64,000 bases of DNA from an uncultured Elusimicrobia bacterium (GTDB lineage: Bacteria; Elusimicrobiota; Elusimicrobia; Elusimicrobiales; UBA9959): contig CAISZM010000030.1 of assembly GCA_903889965.1 (NCBI GenBank), forward strand, positions 1 to 64,000, written 5' to 3'. The notes below the pieces were generated by a model that worked only from the letters and a program-made list of their open reading frames with translations, was not told the origin of the DNA and did no database searches. Made by a program: the position numbers and the translations under genes. Shown here piece after piece: positions 50,687 to 59,840 of this stretch (positions are counted from its first letter, which is position 1; each line of letters opens with the position of its first letter).

Positions 50687-52438
50687 TTACACCAGGTCCA
50701 TGAGTATCTTCGTATAAACTGATTTTGACTTCAGTTTGTCAAGCGGAAGCCAGGCGCCCTTAACCAGGAAACTGTCCAGTATCTTGAAGGATATGTGCCG
50801 GAATTCGGCGTCCTGCGCGCCAAGCGCGGAGGTGGGATGGGGCCCCAGTATTATCACGCCGTTCACCCCCCGTTCGGCGGCGTAGTTGCCTATCTTGAAC
50901 GGGATGCCGTAAAGCTCGTCGGAGTTGTATTCTTCTATGAAGACCTGGCTCCACTCTGTGTTGAGCCCCAGCTCCTTGGCGCGTTCATGCAGGCTGAACA
51001 GGGCGAATTCCGCTTCACGGCGCATGCCGCGCGGGTGGAAGACCCCCCATTTGAACCAGGCATCCTTGGCGGAAGGCTGCCAGGAGGAGGCATGCCTCAT
51101 ATCCTCCTCCGTCACGGGGCCGGCGGGTACAGGCGCTTCGCCAAGGCCGAGCAGCGTATCAAGAAGCTCGGCGTGCGTGGCGCTGTTAAGCTGGTTGACC
51201 AGGAACTTCTCCAGCTTCTTCATGTTTTCCAGGGTTTTTATGGCCTCGCCGAAAGGCACCTGTTTCTTCACGAAGATGGAGTTAAGTTCGTCTTCGGAGA
51301 GCCTGGCGTCCATACCCTGCAGCAGCTGGTTCAGTATGGCCCGGTAAGACTGCGCGCCCGGCATTTTAAGGTCCACCATCCACCCCTGGGTGAACTGGAA
51401 GCCGACCGAGTCCTCAAGGCCCGACAGCGACTTGGGCGGGAATACCGTGGTGACGACTATCTGCTTGTTCTGCGCCACGAAATTATTGAGCCACTTGGAA
51501 ATATATTTCTTGTTCGCCTCCGAAATAATAAGCAGGTGCACGTCGTCTATTATAAGCACTTTCACCTTTGCGAACATTTCCTCCAGGCGGGCAATGCCTC
51601 CCTCTTTTATGGCGACCTCTACGCCCTTGGAAAGTTTTATCCCGTCCGTGAGGAAGATATCGCTCTGCCCTATGGAGGCCGAGAGGCCGTAGGAAATGGC
51701 GTTAACAAAATGGGTCTTGCCAGAGCCGGGAGGCCCGAAAAGCATCAGCGGGTTATATATGACGCCGGGATTTTCCACCACGGCCATGGCGGCCGCGTGG
51801 GCGAAGCGGTTGTGGGAACCGGCCACGAGGGTCTGGAAACTATAAGTCGGGATGAGAGGCAGTTCCATCGACCAGCGCGTCTTGCTCCGCGTGGAGGCGG
51901 AGACCGCGGCGATGGCCGGGGCTGCCGCAGCCGCCGGCTTGGGTTCGTCGTGCCTGGTGCGCGCGGAAATGGACGGCACGCTCATGCCGGACTGCGAGGA
52001 GGACTGGAAAACAGGGGGGATCTGCCGGGGGGCGGGCTCGGGTGCTGGAGCTGGCTGCGGCATTGCCGGTCCGGGCGCCGGGGCCGGCGCAGGCCCGGGC
52101 CCGGTTTGCGGCGCCGGGGCGGCATGGGGTTCAATATTTATCTTCGGCTTCGGTATATCGAACGGGGCGAACTCGTCGACGGGTGACTCCTCCGGTACGG
52201 CGGCAAGACCGCTGAGCTCAGCGGTAACGGCCTTCAGTTTGACCATCGTGTCCATATCCAGTTTGGACAGGTAGATGACGAAATCGAAATCCCCGGAAGT
52301 TTTTTCCGGCCGCGAGCAAACGCTGCCCAGCTTCTTCACTATCATGAAGATGTTCTTCATTTCCCCTTTTATAAGCAGCTTGTGGCGGCCGGGGTTTTTC
52401 TCGCTGGGGGCGGGGGAGACTTCCCACTTTTTTAGCAT
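50687..52438 (-). CDS. DnaA-like AAA+ ATPase lacking the DnaA DNA-binding domain
   Basis: This 583-residue protein has three parts. Residues ~1-85 are a small folded domain. Residues ~95-185 are a Pro/Ala-rich linker. Residues ~195-420 read like DnaA domain III: TYSFQTLVAGSHNRFAHAAA, Walker A FGPPGSGKTHFVNAI and Walker B KVLIIDDVHLLI. The C-terminal ~150 residues are not the DnaA helix-turn-helix. Instead they have an alpha/beta look, including GVNGVIILGPHPTSALG. It is therefore not the replication initiator. It sits between the scaffold-like repeat protein (5 bp) and the GAF kinase (3 bp). ATP-driven assembly is an inference from the fold. Confidence 0.85.
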   Translation of the reverse strand: MLKKWEVSPAPSEKNPGRHKLLIKGEMKNIFMIVKKLGSVCSRPEKTSGDFDFVIYLSKLDMDTMVKLKAVTAELSGLAAVPEESPVDEFAPFDIPKPKINIEPHAAPAPQTGPGPAPAPAPGPAMPQPAPAPEPAPRQIPPVFQSSSQSGMSVPSISARTRHDEPKPAAAAAPAIAAVSASTRSKTRWSMELPLIPTYSFQTLVAGSHNRFAHAAAMAVVENPGVIYNPLMLFGPPGSGKTHFVNAISYGLSASIGQSDIFLTDGIKLSKGVEVAIKEGGIARLEEMFAKVKVLIIDDVHLLIISEANKKYISKWLNNFVAQNKQIVVTTVFPPKSLSGLEDSVGFQFTQGWMVDLKMPGAQSYRAILNQLLQGMDARLSEDELNSIFVKKQVPFGEAIKTLENMKKLEKFLVNQLNSATHAELLDTLLGLGEAPVPAGPVTEEDMRHASSWQPSAKDAWFKWGVFHPRGMRREAEFALFSLHERAKELGLNTEWSQVFIEEYNSDELYGIPFKIGNYAAERGVNGVIILGPHPTSALGAQDAEFRHISFKILDSFLVKGAWLPLDKLKSKSVYTKILMDLV

Positions 52439-52443
52439 AATGT

Positions 52444-54528
52444 TTAGCGCAGCAGAAGGTCAGCCACAAGGTCAAGCGCCGCCGAATGGCTGAATGACTG
52501 GAGATCATAGTGCCTGAAAAAACCGCCGGAAGACGAAATGACGTTTTCCACCTCGTACACCTTTTCCTGCGGCACGTCGCCCAGGCACACCACGCCCACC
52601 GCGCCCGAGTCGGTCGCCAGCTGATGCACGTAGTTGGCATTTATTTCAAGCTCGCACTCCTTGAGTATCGCGCGCTTGAGGAACATGGGCTTGGAAACGG
52701 ATTTTAGACAAATTGCGTCAAGCTCGGCCAACACGGTGGCGCAAAAGGCCTTATCGTCAGGCGCATAGAGGAACATTACAGGCCTGACGCGCTCCGGAGG
52801 TATACCCTCGGGAACAGGCTTCCTGCCCAGGTCTTCAAGGTCCCCGGCCTTTAAATTAGAAACCGGCGACGGCGCGGCGCCAGGCGTATAAATAACGGTC
52901 TTATCTTCATGGGCCGGTCCGGGCACGGCATCCGGCGGCGGGACCGCAAGCAGTTCATCACCGGAGGGACCGTGCTGGGCGTCGCCGCCCTGTCCGGGGA
53001 CGGGAACGGGGGACGCATCCGCCGGTTTTGAAGGCAGATTTCCATCAGCCCGGGGCGCTGACATCGGGCTTACGCTCAACTCCACGCCGGGAGCGGGCCA
53101 CGCCGGGGATATTTCTCCCGCGGCCGGATTCAACCCGCTTTCGGGCACCGGGCCAGGAACGGCCCCGCCGGAATCGGGCTTTATATTTTCTTCTATAGGT
53201 TCTTTATCGGGCTTTTTGTCCATAGTTTCCCCCTCCGGCTCTGCCGCTTTTATCATCCTGGAAAAATCCGCAACCTCTTCCGCGGTAGGCTCAGCAGTCC
53301 CCCGGGCCGCGGGGGAGTCCTCAACTGGCTCAGGTACCGGTGAAAGTTCCCCGTCCGGCTCCCCGCTTGAGAGCTGCATAAGATCATCTATATCCGGCAC
53401 TCCGAAATCGTGCGTAACGGCAAAAACGGGTTCAGGCCGCGGAGCGGGCGCGCCGGCCAGGGGCAGCAGAGCGGCTTCAGGCTCATTTTCCGGAGCCAAG
53501 ACGGGTCCTGCGGCCGGAGGCTCGGGCTTGGCGGGTGCGGCGCTTTCGTCTTGAGAAGGCGACAGGAGATCCTTGTCGCAATTAAATCCGGGGATGGCCG
53601 CGCCGGCCTGCGGCAACTGTGCTTCAGGCCCGCTTTCCGGAGCGGCCACAGGCCCGGAGGCGGCGGTTTCGGGAGCGATACCTTCGGGCCGGGCGGGCGG
53701 GATATCCGTTCCATCTCCGAATCCTGGTATCGATTCGCCGGCCTGCGGCAGCAGGGCTGCTTCAGGCTGATTGTCCGGGGCTGGAACTAAACCGCCGGTC
53801 TGAGTCTCGGGCTCGGAAGGTATTGCGCCTTCGACAGGGGCGGGAGGCGTGAGATCCGCGCCGCCGTTAAGTCCGGGGAAAGCAGCTTCGTCCTGCGGTA
53901 AAGCGAATTCAGGCGCATTTTCCGGAGCGGCGGAGGACCCGGCGTCCGGCGGCCCGGGCTCGGGAGGTGTTGCGCTTTCGGCCGGAGAAGGCGGCGGAAG
54001 ATCCGCACCGGAATTTAATTCGGTCATGACGGCTTCAGGCGTCTTTGCCGGAGCAGGATCGGGCCTGGGAACTGAAACGGTTTCCGCCTTTGGGAACGGG
54101 AGCCGCTCCCTCGGAGCCGGCGGTTCAAGCGGGGCGCCGGAAAGCTTGGACAGGCCGGACGTTTGAAGTTTCCTCTCGGGCTCCGCCTCCCCGAACATAA
54201 AATCGCCAAGACTCTGCGGAACAAGTTCTCCGCGCACAGGCTCCACCGGGGTTTCAGGGACCGGCGGGGGCTCGGGAACCGCGGCGTCAGCCGCCGCTTC
54301 AGGGGCGGCCGGAGCAGGGGGAGCGGCCGCGCGCACGGGCTGTTCCACGGAAAGGACAGGGGGTTCCGGCTTGCGGAACTCCATCGGCTTTATTTCCGGC
54401 ATACGTATGCCTTCCAGGATCGACGGCATCCTGTTAAGAAGACCGTTCAGATCGGAAAGTATATCTTCGATGGATTCTTTTTTTCTGCCGTCTTTATGAT
54501 CCATAAAAAAGTCAACCCGGAAGGCCAC
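52444..54528 (-). CDS. Pro/Ala/Glu-rich repeat protein with a C-terminal alpha/beta domain
   Basis: This 694-residue protein starts at GTG (54528); an ATG eight codons in (54504) is also possible, and neither has a good ribosome site. A short N-terminal helix (KESIEDILSDLNGLLNRMP) precedes a ~500-residue disordered region rich in Pro, Ala and Glu. That region includes four tandem ~49-residue repeats (residues 171-363). The last ~110 residues form a folded domain (RPVMFLYAPDDKAFCATVLA to ALDLVADLLLR). The domain contains GVVCLGDVP, similar to a segment of the next gene's product. The layout suggests a scaffold or adaptor for the downstream AAA+ ATPase and kinase. I recognise no family. Confidence 0.7.
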   Translation of the reverse strand: MAFRVDFFMDHKDGRKKESIEDILSDLNGLLNRMPSILEGIRMPEIKPMEFRKPEPPVLSVEQPVRAAAPPAPAAPEAAADAAVPEPPPVPETPVEPVRGELVPQSLGDFMFGEAEPERKLQTSGLSKLSGAPLEPPAPRERLPFPKAETVSVPRPDPAPAKTPEAVMTELNSGADLPPPSPAESATPPEPGPPDAGSSAAPENAPEFALPQDEAAFPGLNGGADLTPPAPVEGAIPSEPETQTGGLVPAPDNQPEAALLPQAGESIPGFGDGTDIPPARPEGIAPETAASGPVAAPESGPEAQLPQAGAAIPGFNCDKDLLSPSQDESAAPAKPEPPAAGPVLAPENEPEAALLPLAGAPAPRPEPVFAVTHDFGVPDIDDLMQLSSGEPDGELSPVPEPVEDSPAARGTAEPTAEEVADFSRMIKAAEPEGETMDKKPDKEPIEENIKPDSGGAVPGPVPESGLNPAAGEISPAWPAPGVELSVSPMSAPRADGNLPSKPADASPVPVPGQGGDAQHGPSGDELLAVPPPDAVPGPAHEDKTVIYTPGAAPSPVSNLKAGDLEDLGRKPVPEGIPPERVRPVMFLYAPDDKAFCATVLAELDAICLKSVSKPMFLKRAILKECELEINANYVHQLATDSGAVGVVCLGDVPQEKVYEVENVISSSGGFFRHYDLQSFSHSAALDLVADLLLR
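53440..54018 (-). repeat. Four tandem ~49-residue coding repeats in the scaffold-like gene
   Basis: The translated units run from residues 171-219, 220-269, 270-314 and 315-363. Each starts with a short Asp/Gly motif (LNSGADL, LNGGADL, FGDGTDI, FNCDKDL). Each then passes through a Pro-rich middle and an APENxPE-like block. Each ends LLPQAGESIPG or a close variant. Lengths of 49, 50, 45 and 49 residues show drift after duplication. Confidence 0.85.
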
Positions 54529-54562
54529 GGCTTATAAATATATAATTCGCCCCTATAAATTA

Positions 54563-54568
54563 ATTATA
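54563..54568 (-). promoter_or_regulatory. Candidate promoter for the scaffold/AAA+/kinase unit
   Basis: A perfect TATAAT on the minus strand (54568-54563) lies in an AT-rich patch between mtaB and the repeat-protein gene. A weak -35 (TTAAAC) lies 17 bp upstream. The 119-bp gap is larger than others here and would let the downstream unit be expressed apart from the heat-shock genes. Confidence 0.5.
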
Positions 54569-54647
54569 GCAAGTTGCCCGCGCAAGTTTAACCCTCTTTA
54601 TTTCCGGCAAAGCAGGCCCCGGTCTTGGCGCGGCCGCGGCATGGATT

Positions 54648-55889
54648 TCACAGGGCTTTGGCAAGGCAGACGCCGCCCCTTGCGGCGATGACCCGGCAGC
54701 GCAGCAGCGCTCCGGGCTTGGCGGGCCCGTCCAATTCCACCGTGACAAAATTAGAGGCCAGGGCCAGGGCGCGTCCTTCTTTGTTCTTCAACGCAAGGAC
54801 GGTCGTTTCCGAGCCAAGCATGGAGGCGGCAAAGGCCGCGCGCAACTCCAGGTCAAGGGCGCGCATGGCCGAGGAGCGGGCAGCCACCGTCTTCGGCGGC
54901 AGCGGCTTTAAGGCGGCGGCGCGCGTCCCGGGCCTGGCGGAAAAACTGAAGACGTGCAGTCCCGACAGCGCTATGTCGCGGACGAACTTAAGCGCTGTTT
55001 CGAAATCCTCACCGGTTTCAGAAGGGTAACCGGCTATGATGTCCGCGTAGATACCGGCTCCGGGGAACAGGAGGCGGAGCTGCTCGACCTTGGCCCTGTA
55101 GGCGCCGGTGTCGTACATGCGGCCCATATCTTTCAGCACCTTGTCGGAACCGGCCTGGAGCGGGAGATGGAAGTAGTCGCAGAACCGGGGGCCGGCGGAC
55201 GAGAGCACTTTGAGCAGCTCAGGCGTAAGCTCCCCGGACTCTATGGAGGAGAAACGCAGGCGGAAATCGCCTTTGAGCGCGAAGAGACGGGCCATAAGGT
55301 CGGAAAGCCTGGCCCCGGTCTTATGGCAATTATATATGCCGAGACGCGTGCCGCAGAGGACTATTTCGGAGAAGCCGGATCCCACAAGCCTTTGTACTTC
55401 TGCCGCCGCGCTTTCCAGCGGTTTGGATTTCAATTCGCTGCGCGCGAGATTAACCAGGCAATAGGCGCATTTGAGGTTGCAGCCGTCCTGTACTTTCACG
55501 AAGGCCCGCGCCCTGCCGTAGGATCCGGTCACGGGGAAAAAATCGCCGGAAGCCGGCGAGCCGCAGAGGCGCGCGGGAATGTTCTCCTTTTCTTTGTTGG
55601 TGAACAGTACCGCGCCGGGGACGGCAGCCAGGATCTTCCCGGGCTCGAGCGTGGCGAGGCAGCCGGTTACCGCTATTACGGCTTTAGGGTTGGCCGCGGC
55701 GGTTTTGCGGAGGAAAGCGAGGCAGTCGCGGTCGGCTTTGGAGGTTACGCTGCAGGTATTTACTACGACGAGGTCGGCGTCTTCGGGCCCGGCGTCCGCC
55801 TGATGGCCCAGGGCGGAGAATTTCTCCCGCAGGCTTTCGGTCTCCACCTGGTTCACCCGGCACCCCACGGTCTTAAAATGGATCTTCAC
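54648..55889 (-). CDS. mtaB: tRNA threonylcarbamoyladenosine methylthiotransferase MtaB
   Basis: This 413-residue radical-SAM enzyme adds a methylthio group to t6A37 of tRNA. The N-terminal domain has KTVGCRVNQVETE and VNTCSVTSKADRDC, with cysteines for the second iron-sulfur cluster. The radical-SAM CxxxCxxC is in VQDGCNLKCAYCLVNLARS. The C-terminal TRAM-like region ends the protein. MiaB and RimO are relatives, but the short length and the N-terminal sequence fit MtaB. It follows rsmE, a common arrangement downstream of dnaJ. Confidence 0.92.
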   Translation of the reverse strand: MKIHFKTVGCRVNQVETESLREKFSALGHQADAGPEDADLVVVNTCSVTSKADRDCLAFLRKTAAANPKAVIAVTGCLATLEPGKILAAVPGAVLFTNKEKENIPARLCGSPASGDFFPVTGSYGRARAFVKVQDGCNLKCAYCLVNLARSELKSKPLESAAAEVQRLVGSGFSEIVLCGTRLGIYNCHKTGARLSDLMARLFALKGDFRLRFSSIESGELTPELLKVLSSAGPRFCDYFHLPLQAGSDKVLKDMGRMYDTGAYRAKVEQLRLLFPGAGIYADIIAGYPSETGEDFETALKFVRDIALSGLHVFSFSARPGTRAAALKPLPPKTVAARSSAMRALDLELRAAFAASMLGSETTVLALKNKEGRALALASNFVTVELDGPAKPGALLRCRVIAARGGVCLAKAL

Positions 55890-55948
55890 CCCTACATTCT
55901 AACAATAATGAGCCGGTCGCCTCACCGGGCCGCCATACCGCGGACCAG

Positions 55949-56659
55949 TCAGCCCAGCCTGGTAAGCAGGGCCGAAGAAGCCGCAAGACAGGCGGACTCC
56001 GCGCGCAGCGTGTATAAACCCAGGTTCATAAAAGCCGCGCCCCGTGAACGCGCCAGGTCCAGTTCCTCTTTGGTAAAGCCCCCTTCCGGACCGACAAAGA
56101 GCCTTACATCCATTTTACCGGCCAGCCCCCCCGCCGTCTCGTCGGGAGACTTCCCTTCCGCCGAGGCCACTACCGCCGGTCCGCCGGAAATAAGCAGGTC
56201 GGCGAACTTCTCCGGCCTGCGCAGTTCCGGCAGCCTGCCGCGGCCGCATTGCTTGGCCGCGGACATCAATATCTGGTTAAACCGCGCCAGGCGCCGCTCC
56301 CAGCCCCCCAGGAGGTCGAACTGCGTCCGCGCAGAGATCACGGGCTGAAAAATTTCCACCCCCGCCTCTGTGCAGTGCTCGAGAACGCTCTCGAGGGCTG
56401 CGCGCGCCACCGCGGAGAAGCATAGAGTTATCCTGGTTTTATATTCCGGACTGGGAAGCCGGTCCGTAACTGTTCCGGAGACCGCCTCCCGGGAGGAGGA
56501 TTTAATTACCGCGCGATACCGGTTCCCTTTCCCGTCGAAAATATCTATCCCGTCGCCCGCCCTGGCGCGCGCCACCCTGGCGATGTGGAGGGATTCTTCG
56601 GGCCCGGCCGAAAACTCGCCGTTGCGTATATTCTCAGCGGGGATGAAGTACTGTGGCAT
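55949..56659 (-). CDS. rsmE: 16S rRNA (uracil1498-N3)-methyltransferase
   Basis: This 236-residue SPOUT methyltransferase has the RsmE signatures EHCTEAGVEIFQPVISAR, AAKQCGRGRLPELR and LFVGPEGGFTKEELDLA. It ends with the knot segment LGLYTLRAESACLAASSAL. It methylates U1498 of 16S rRNA. The N-terminal PUA-like domain is present (MPQYFIPAENI onward). It lies after dnaJ, separated by a hairpin, and before mtaB; dnaJ-rsmE-mtaB order is common in bacteria. Confidence 0.94.
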   Translation of the reverse strand: MPQYFIPAENIRNGEFSAGPEESLHIARVARARAGDGIDIFDGKGNRYRAVIKSSSREAVSGTVTDRLPSPEYKTRITLCFSAVARAALESVLEHCTEAGVEIFQPVISARTQFDLLGGWERRLARFNQILMSAAKQCGRGRLPELRRPEKFADLLISGGPAVVASAEGKSPDETAGGLAGKMDVRLFVGPEGGFTKEELDLARSRGAAFMNLGLYTLRAESACLAASSALLTRLG

Positions 56660-56684
56660 ATGGGCGTCAGCATGTTCCGGATCT

Positions 56685-56711
56685 AAAGCGCGCCGGCTGG
56701 AGCCGGCGCGC
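56685..56711 (-). terminator. GC-rich hairpin between dnaJ and rsmE
   Basis: A perfect palindromic stem, GCGCGCCGGCT/AGCCGGCGCGC (56688-56698 with 56701-56711), starts 2 bp after the dnaJ stop. The following minus-strand tract is only TTTAGAT. It is a weak intrinsic terminator or attenuator that would reduce rsmE-mtaB relative to the chaperones. Confidence 0.65.
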
Positions 56712-56713
56712 GG

Positions 56714-57841
56714 TTATCCCAGGATCTTCTTAAAAAAGCTGTGTTCCTTCTCGTCATGAGCCGGGGGCGCGTGTCCCGCGATATTGGAAAGCTCCTCGAA
56801 AAGCTCGCGCTGGCGAGGCGTGAGATCGTGGGGAACCTCCAGCTTCACTTTTACCAGCAGATCGCCGCGGGCCTTCCCGCCGGCGGAAGGCATACCTTGT
56901 TCGTGAACGCGGAACACCTTGCCGTGCTGGGTGCCCGGCGGTATCTTTATCTTTATACGCCCCCCCTCTATCACCGGCACTTCGGCCTCCCCGCCGAGAG
57001 CCGCCTGCCACACGGCCAAGGGGCACTCGTACGTGAGGTCCCGGCCCTGGCGTTCAAAATGTACGTGGTGCTTAAGATTCACCTGTATATAGAGGTCCCC
57101 GGAATCCCCCCCGCGCTGTCCGGCGTCGCCGCCTCCGGAAACGCGCAGCACCGCGCCTTCCTCCACCCCGGACGGTATTTTAACGTTTATCGAGGCTTTC
57201 TTCTTCTGCCGGCCGGCGCCGCCGCAGGCCTTGCAGGGAGAGGAAATAACCTCCCCTTGTCCGCCGCAATCCGGGCAGGCCTGGCTGAAGGAGAAAAAAC
57301 CCTGGGAGTATTGCACCCTGCCCGCTCCATGGCAGGTGGGACACTTCTTTATGCCTGCCTTGCCGCGCGCGCCGGTGCCTTCGCATTCCTGGCAGACCTC
57401 GGTGCGGTCGAAATTCACCGGTACCTTCACCCCCGTCAGCGCCTCTTCCAGGGTTATGGCGACTTCATATTTAAGGTCGGCTCCGCGCCTGGAACGCGGC
57501 TTGCCGCGCCCCCCGCCGCCGCCCTGCGTGAAGATATTTTCAAAGATATCCCCGAACATGTCCCCAAGATCCGCGCCTTGGAAACCGCCGAAACCGCCGC
57601 GCCCCCCGCCGCCGGCCTTAAGACCTTCCGCGCCGTACTGGTCGTATACCTGGCGCTTCTCCGGGCTGGAAAGCACTTCGTAAGCCTCGTTTATTTCCTT
57701 AAAAGTCGACTCGGAATCCTTGTTGCCCTGGTTGCAGTCAGGATGATGCTTGAGCGCAAGCTTCCTGTAGGCGGATTTTATCTCGTCGGGGCCTGCGTTC
57801 CTGGCTACTCCCAGGATTCGGTAATAATCGGTGGATGACAT
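56714..57841 (-). CDS. dnaJ: Chaperone DnaJ
   Basis: This 375-residue type I DnaJ has the J domain with HPD ([11 protein letters not shown]) and a Gly/Phe-rich linker ([13 protein letters not shown]). The four zinc-finger repeats are [24 protein letters not shown] and [10 protein letters not shown]-terminal substrate-binding domain completes it. It stimulates DnaK ATPase and delivers unfolded clients. It is the last chaperone of the hrcA-grpE-dnaK-dnaJ order. Confidence 0.97.
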   Translation of the reverse strand: MSSTDYYRILGVARNAGPDEIKSAYRKLALKHHPDCNQGNKDSESTFKEINEAYEVLSSPEKRQVYDQYGAEGLKAGGGGRGGFGGFQGADLGDMFGDIFENIFTQGGGGGRGKPRSRRGADLKYEVAITLEEALTGVKVPVNFDRTEVCQECEGTGARGKAGIKKCPTCHGAGRVQYSQGFFSFSQACPDCGGQGEVISSPCKACGGAGRQKKKASINVKIPSGVEEGAVLRVSGGGDAGQRGGDSGDLYIQVNLKHHVHFERQGRDLTYECPLAVWQAALGGEAEVPVIEGGRIKIKIPPGTQHGKVFRVHEQGMPSAGGKARGDLLVKVKLEVPHDLTPRQRELFEELSNIAGHAPPAHDEKEHSFFKKILG

Positions 57842-57886
57842 AATTAGTGTTAAAGACCAAAGGGCAAAGCGCGGGATTCAGGACGC

Positions 57887-57934
57887 GGGTCCGGAGAATA
57901 AAAGCCGAACATCGGACATTTCATTCTCCGGGCC
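57887..57934 (-). other. Hairpin in the dnaK-dnaJ gap
   Basis: A perfect 9-bp stem CCGGAGAAT/ATTCTCCGG (57891-57899 with 57923-57931) extends outward by wobble pairs. It encloses a second small stem, CCGA/TCGG (57905-57908 with 57912-57915). It lies in the 113-bp gap between dnaK and dnaJ and has no T-run. It may be a processing or stability element that sets the DnaK:DnaJ ratio. Confidence 0.6.
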
Positions 57935-57954
57935 TCCGCGCCGTATGCCGCGGG

Positions 57955-59820
57955 TTACTTCTTATTCTCGTCCACAACTTCGGCATCGACGACATCGTCC
58001 TTGCCGCCGGCGGAAGCCTTGGCGCCTTCGGGAGCGGGTCCGGCGCCTGCGCCCGGCCCTGCCTTTTCCTGTGAGGCCTTGTAGACGGCCTCGCCCAGCT
58101 TCTGAGAGACGCGCAGCAATTCTTCCTTGGCCTTCTTCACCTTTTCCATATCGTCGCCTTTCAGCGAGTCTTTCAGCTCGGTTATGGCGCGGTCCACCGC
58201 CAGGCGGTCCTCGGGGCTTATCTTGTCGCCGTGGTCGCGCAGGGCCTTCTCGGTGCTGTAAAGTATCGCGTCGGCCTCGTTCTTCGCTTCCACCTTCTCC
58301 TTGTACTTCTTGTCGGAGTCGGCGAACTGTTCGGCCTGGTTGACGTACTTGTTTATGTCTTCCTTGGACAGCTTGTTGGGCGCGCTTATGGTGATATGCT
58401 GCGCCTTGCCGGTTCCGAGGTCCTTGGCGTGCACCTGCAATATGCCGTTGGCGTCTATATCGAACGCCACCTCTATCTGCGGCATGCCGCGCGGCGCAGG
58501 CGGAATGCCGTCCAGGTCGAATTTACCCAGAGATACGTTGTCGCCGGCCTGCGCGCGTTCACCCTGCAGGACGTGTATGGTGACGGCGGGCTGGTTATCG
58601 GAAGCCGTGGAGAACACCTGCGTTTTTTTCACGGGTATCGTAGTGTTCTTGTCTATCAGCTTGGTCATCACGGAACCGAGCGTCTCAATGCCCAGCGACA
58701 GCGGGGTGACGTCCAGCAGCAGCACGTCCTTCACGTCGCCGGTCAGCACGGCCGCCTGCACGCCGGCGCCGGTAGCGACGCATTCCATCGGGTCTATTCC
58801 GTGCTCGATCTTCTTGCCCACATAATTCTCCACGAACTTCTGAACTATGGGCATGCGGGTCGGGCCGCCTACCAGGATGATGCGGCTGATGTCGGAGGTC
58901 TTCAGCTTCGCGTCGGCGAAGGCGGTGTCTATGGATTTCTGACAGCGCTTGACTATGGACTCCACCAGCGACTCCAGGCGCGCGCGGCTGAGCTTCAGAG
59001 CCAAATGCTTGGGACCGGAGGCGTCGGCCGAAATGAACGGAAGATTTATCTCGGTTTCCATCACGGTGGAAAGCTCTATCTTGGCCTTTTCGCAGGCCTC
59101 TTTTATGCGCTGGGTCGAGGTCGCGTCCGCCATCAGGTCTATGCCAGTGTCCTTGCGGAACTCGCCGGCAATGTACTCTACGAGCGCGCGGTCCATATCG
59201 GTGCCGCCCAGCTGCGTGTCGCCGGAAGTGGAGATAACGTCGAAGGTCCCCTCCTTCCCCAGTTCCATGATAGTAACGTCGAGCGTCCCGCCGCCGAGGT
59301 CGAACACCATTATCTTCTGGTCGCGCCCTTCCTTGTCTATGCCGTAGGCCAGAGCGGCCGCGGTGGGTTCGTTCACCAGGCGCACCACTTCGAGGCCGGC
59401 TATGGTGCCGGCGTCCTTGGTGGCCTGGCGCTGGTTATCGTTGAAATAGGCGGGAACGGTGATGACGGCTTTTTCAACTTTTTCTCCGAGGAAGGCCTCG
59501 GCGTCGCGCTTCACTTTCTGCAGCAGGAAGGCCGACAACTGCTGCGGGGTGAATTCCTTGCCCGCTATTTTATATTTATGGTCGGTGCCCATCTTGCGCT
59601 TGAAGGCGGAAATCGTGCCCTCGGGGTTGGCGACGGCCTGCCTGCGCGCGGGTTCCCCCACCAGCATCTGGCCATCCTTGGCGAAAGCCACGTAGGACGG
59701 GAAAGCCTTCCCGCCCAGCGTTGTGCCTTCGGCCGATGGTATGATAGTCACCTTCCCGCCCTCCATCACCGCGGCTGCGGTGTTGGAAGTTCCGAGATCT
59801 ATTCCTATTGTTTTTGCCAT
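57955..59820 (-). CDS. dnaK: Chaperone DnaK (Hsp70)
   Basis: This 621-residue Hsp70 has the nucleotide-binding motifs [26 protein letters not shown] and [15 protein letters not shown]. The linker is [15 protein letters not shown], and the substrate-binding domain and helical lid follow. The C-terminus ends in an acidic tail ([13 protein letters not shown]), like typical bacterial DnaK. It binds exposed hydrophobic segments with ATP-driven cycling assisted by GrpE and DnaJ, both encoded alongside. It starts 20 bp after grpE. Confidence 0.98.
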   Translation of the reverse strand: MAKTIGIDLGTSNTAAAVMEGGKVTIIPSAEGTTLGGKAFPSYVAFAKDGQMLVGEPARRQAVANPEGTISAFKRKMGTDHKYKIAGKEFTPQQLSAFLLQKVKRDAEAFLGEKVEKAVITVPAYFNDNQRQATKDAGTIAGLEVVRLVNEPTAAALAYGIDKEGRDQKIMVFDLGGGTLDVTIMELGKEGTFDVISTSGDTQLGGTDMDRALVEYIAGEFRKDTGIDLMADATSTQRIKEACEKAKIELSTVMETEINLPFISADASGPKHLALKLSRARLESLVESIVKRCQKSIDTAFADAKLKTSDISRIILVGGPTRMPIVQKFVENYVGKKIEHGIDPMECVATGAGVQAAVLTGDVKDVLLLDVTPLSLGIETLGSVMTKLIDKNTTIPVKKTQVFSTASDNQPAVTIHVLQGERAQAGDNVSLGKFDLDGIPPAPRGMPQIEVAFDIDANGILQVHAKDLGTGKAQHITISAPNKLSKEDINKYVNQAEQFADSDKKYKEKVEAKNEADAILYSTEKALRDHGDKISPEDRLAVDRAITELKDSLKGDDMEKVKKAKEELLRVSQKLGEAVYKASQEKAGPGAGAGPAPEGAKASAGGKDDVVDAEVVDENKK

Positions 59821-59840
59821 ATTAATATCCTCCGATCCTT

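Noticed and set aside
50687-52438. Replication initiator DnaA and an origin nearby
   Set aside because: The protein lacks the C-terminal DNA-binding domain, and no dnaN, recF or DnaA-box cluster was seen.
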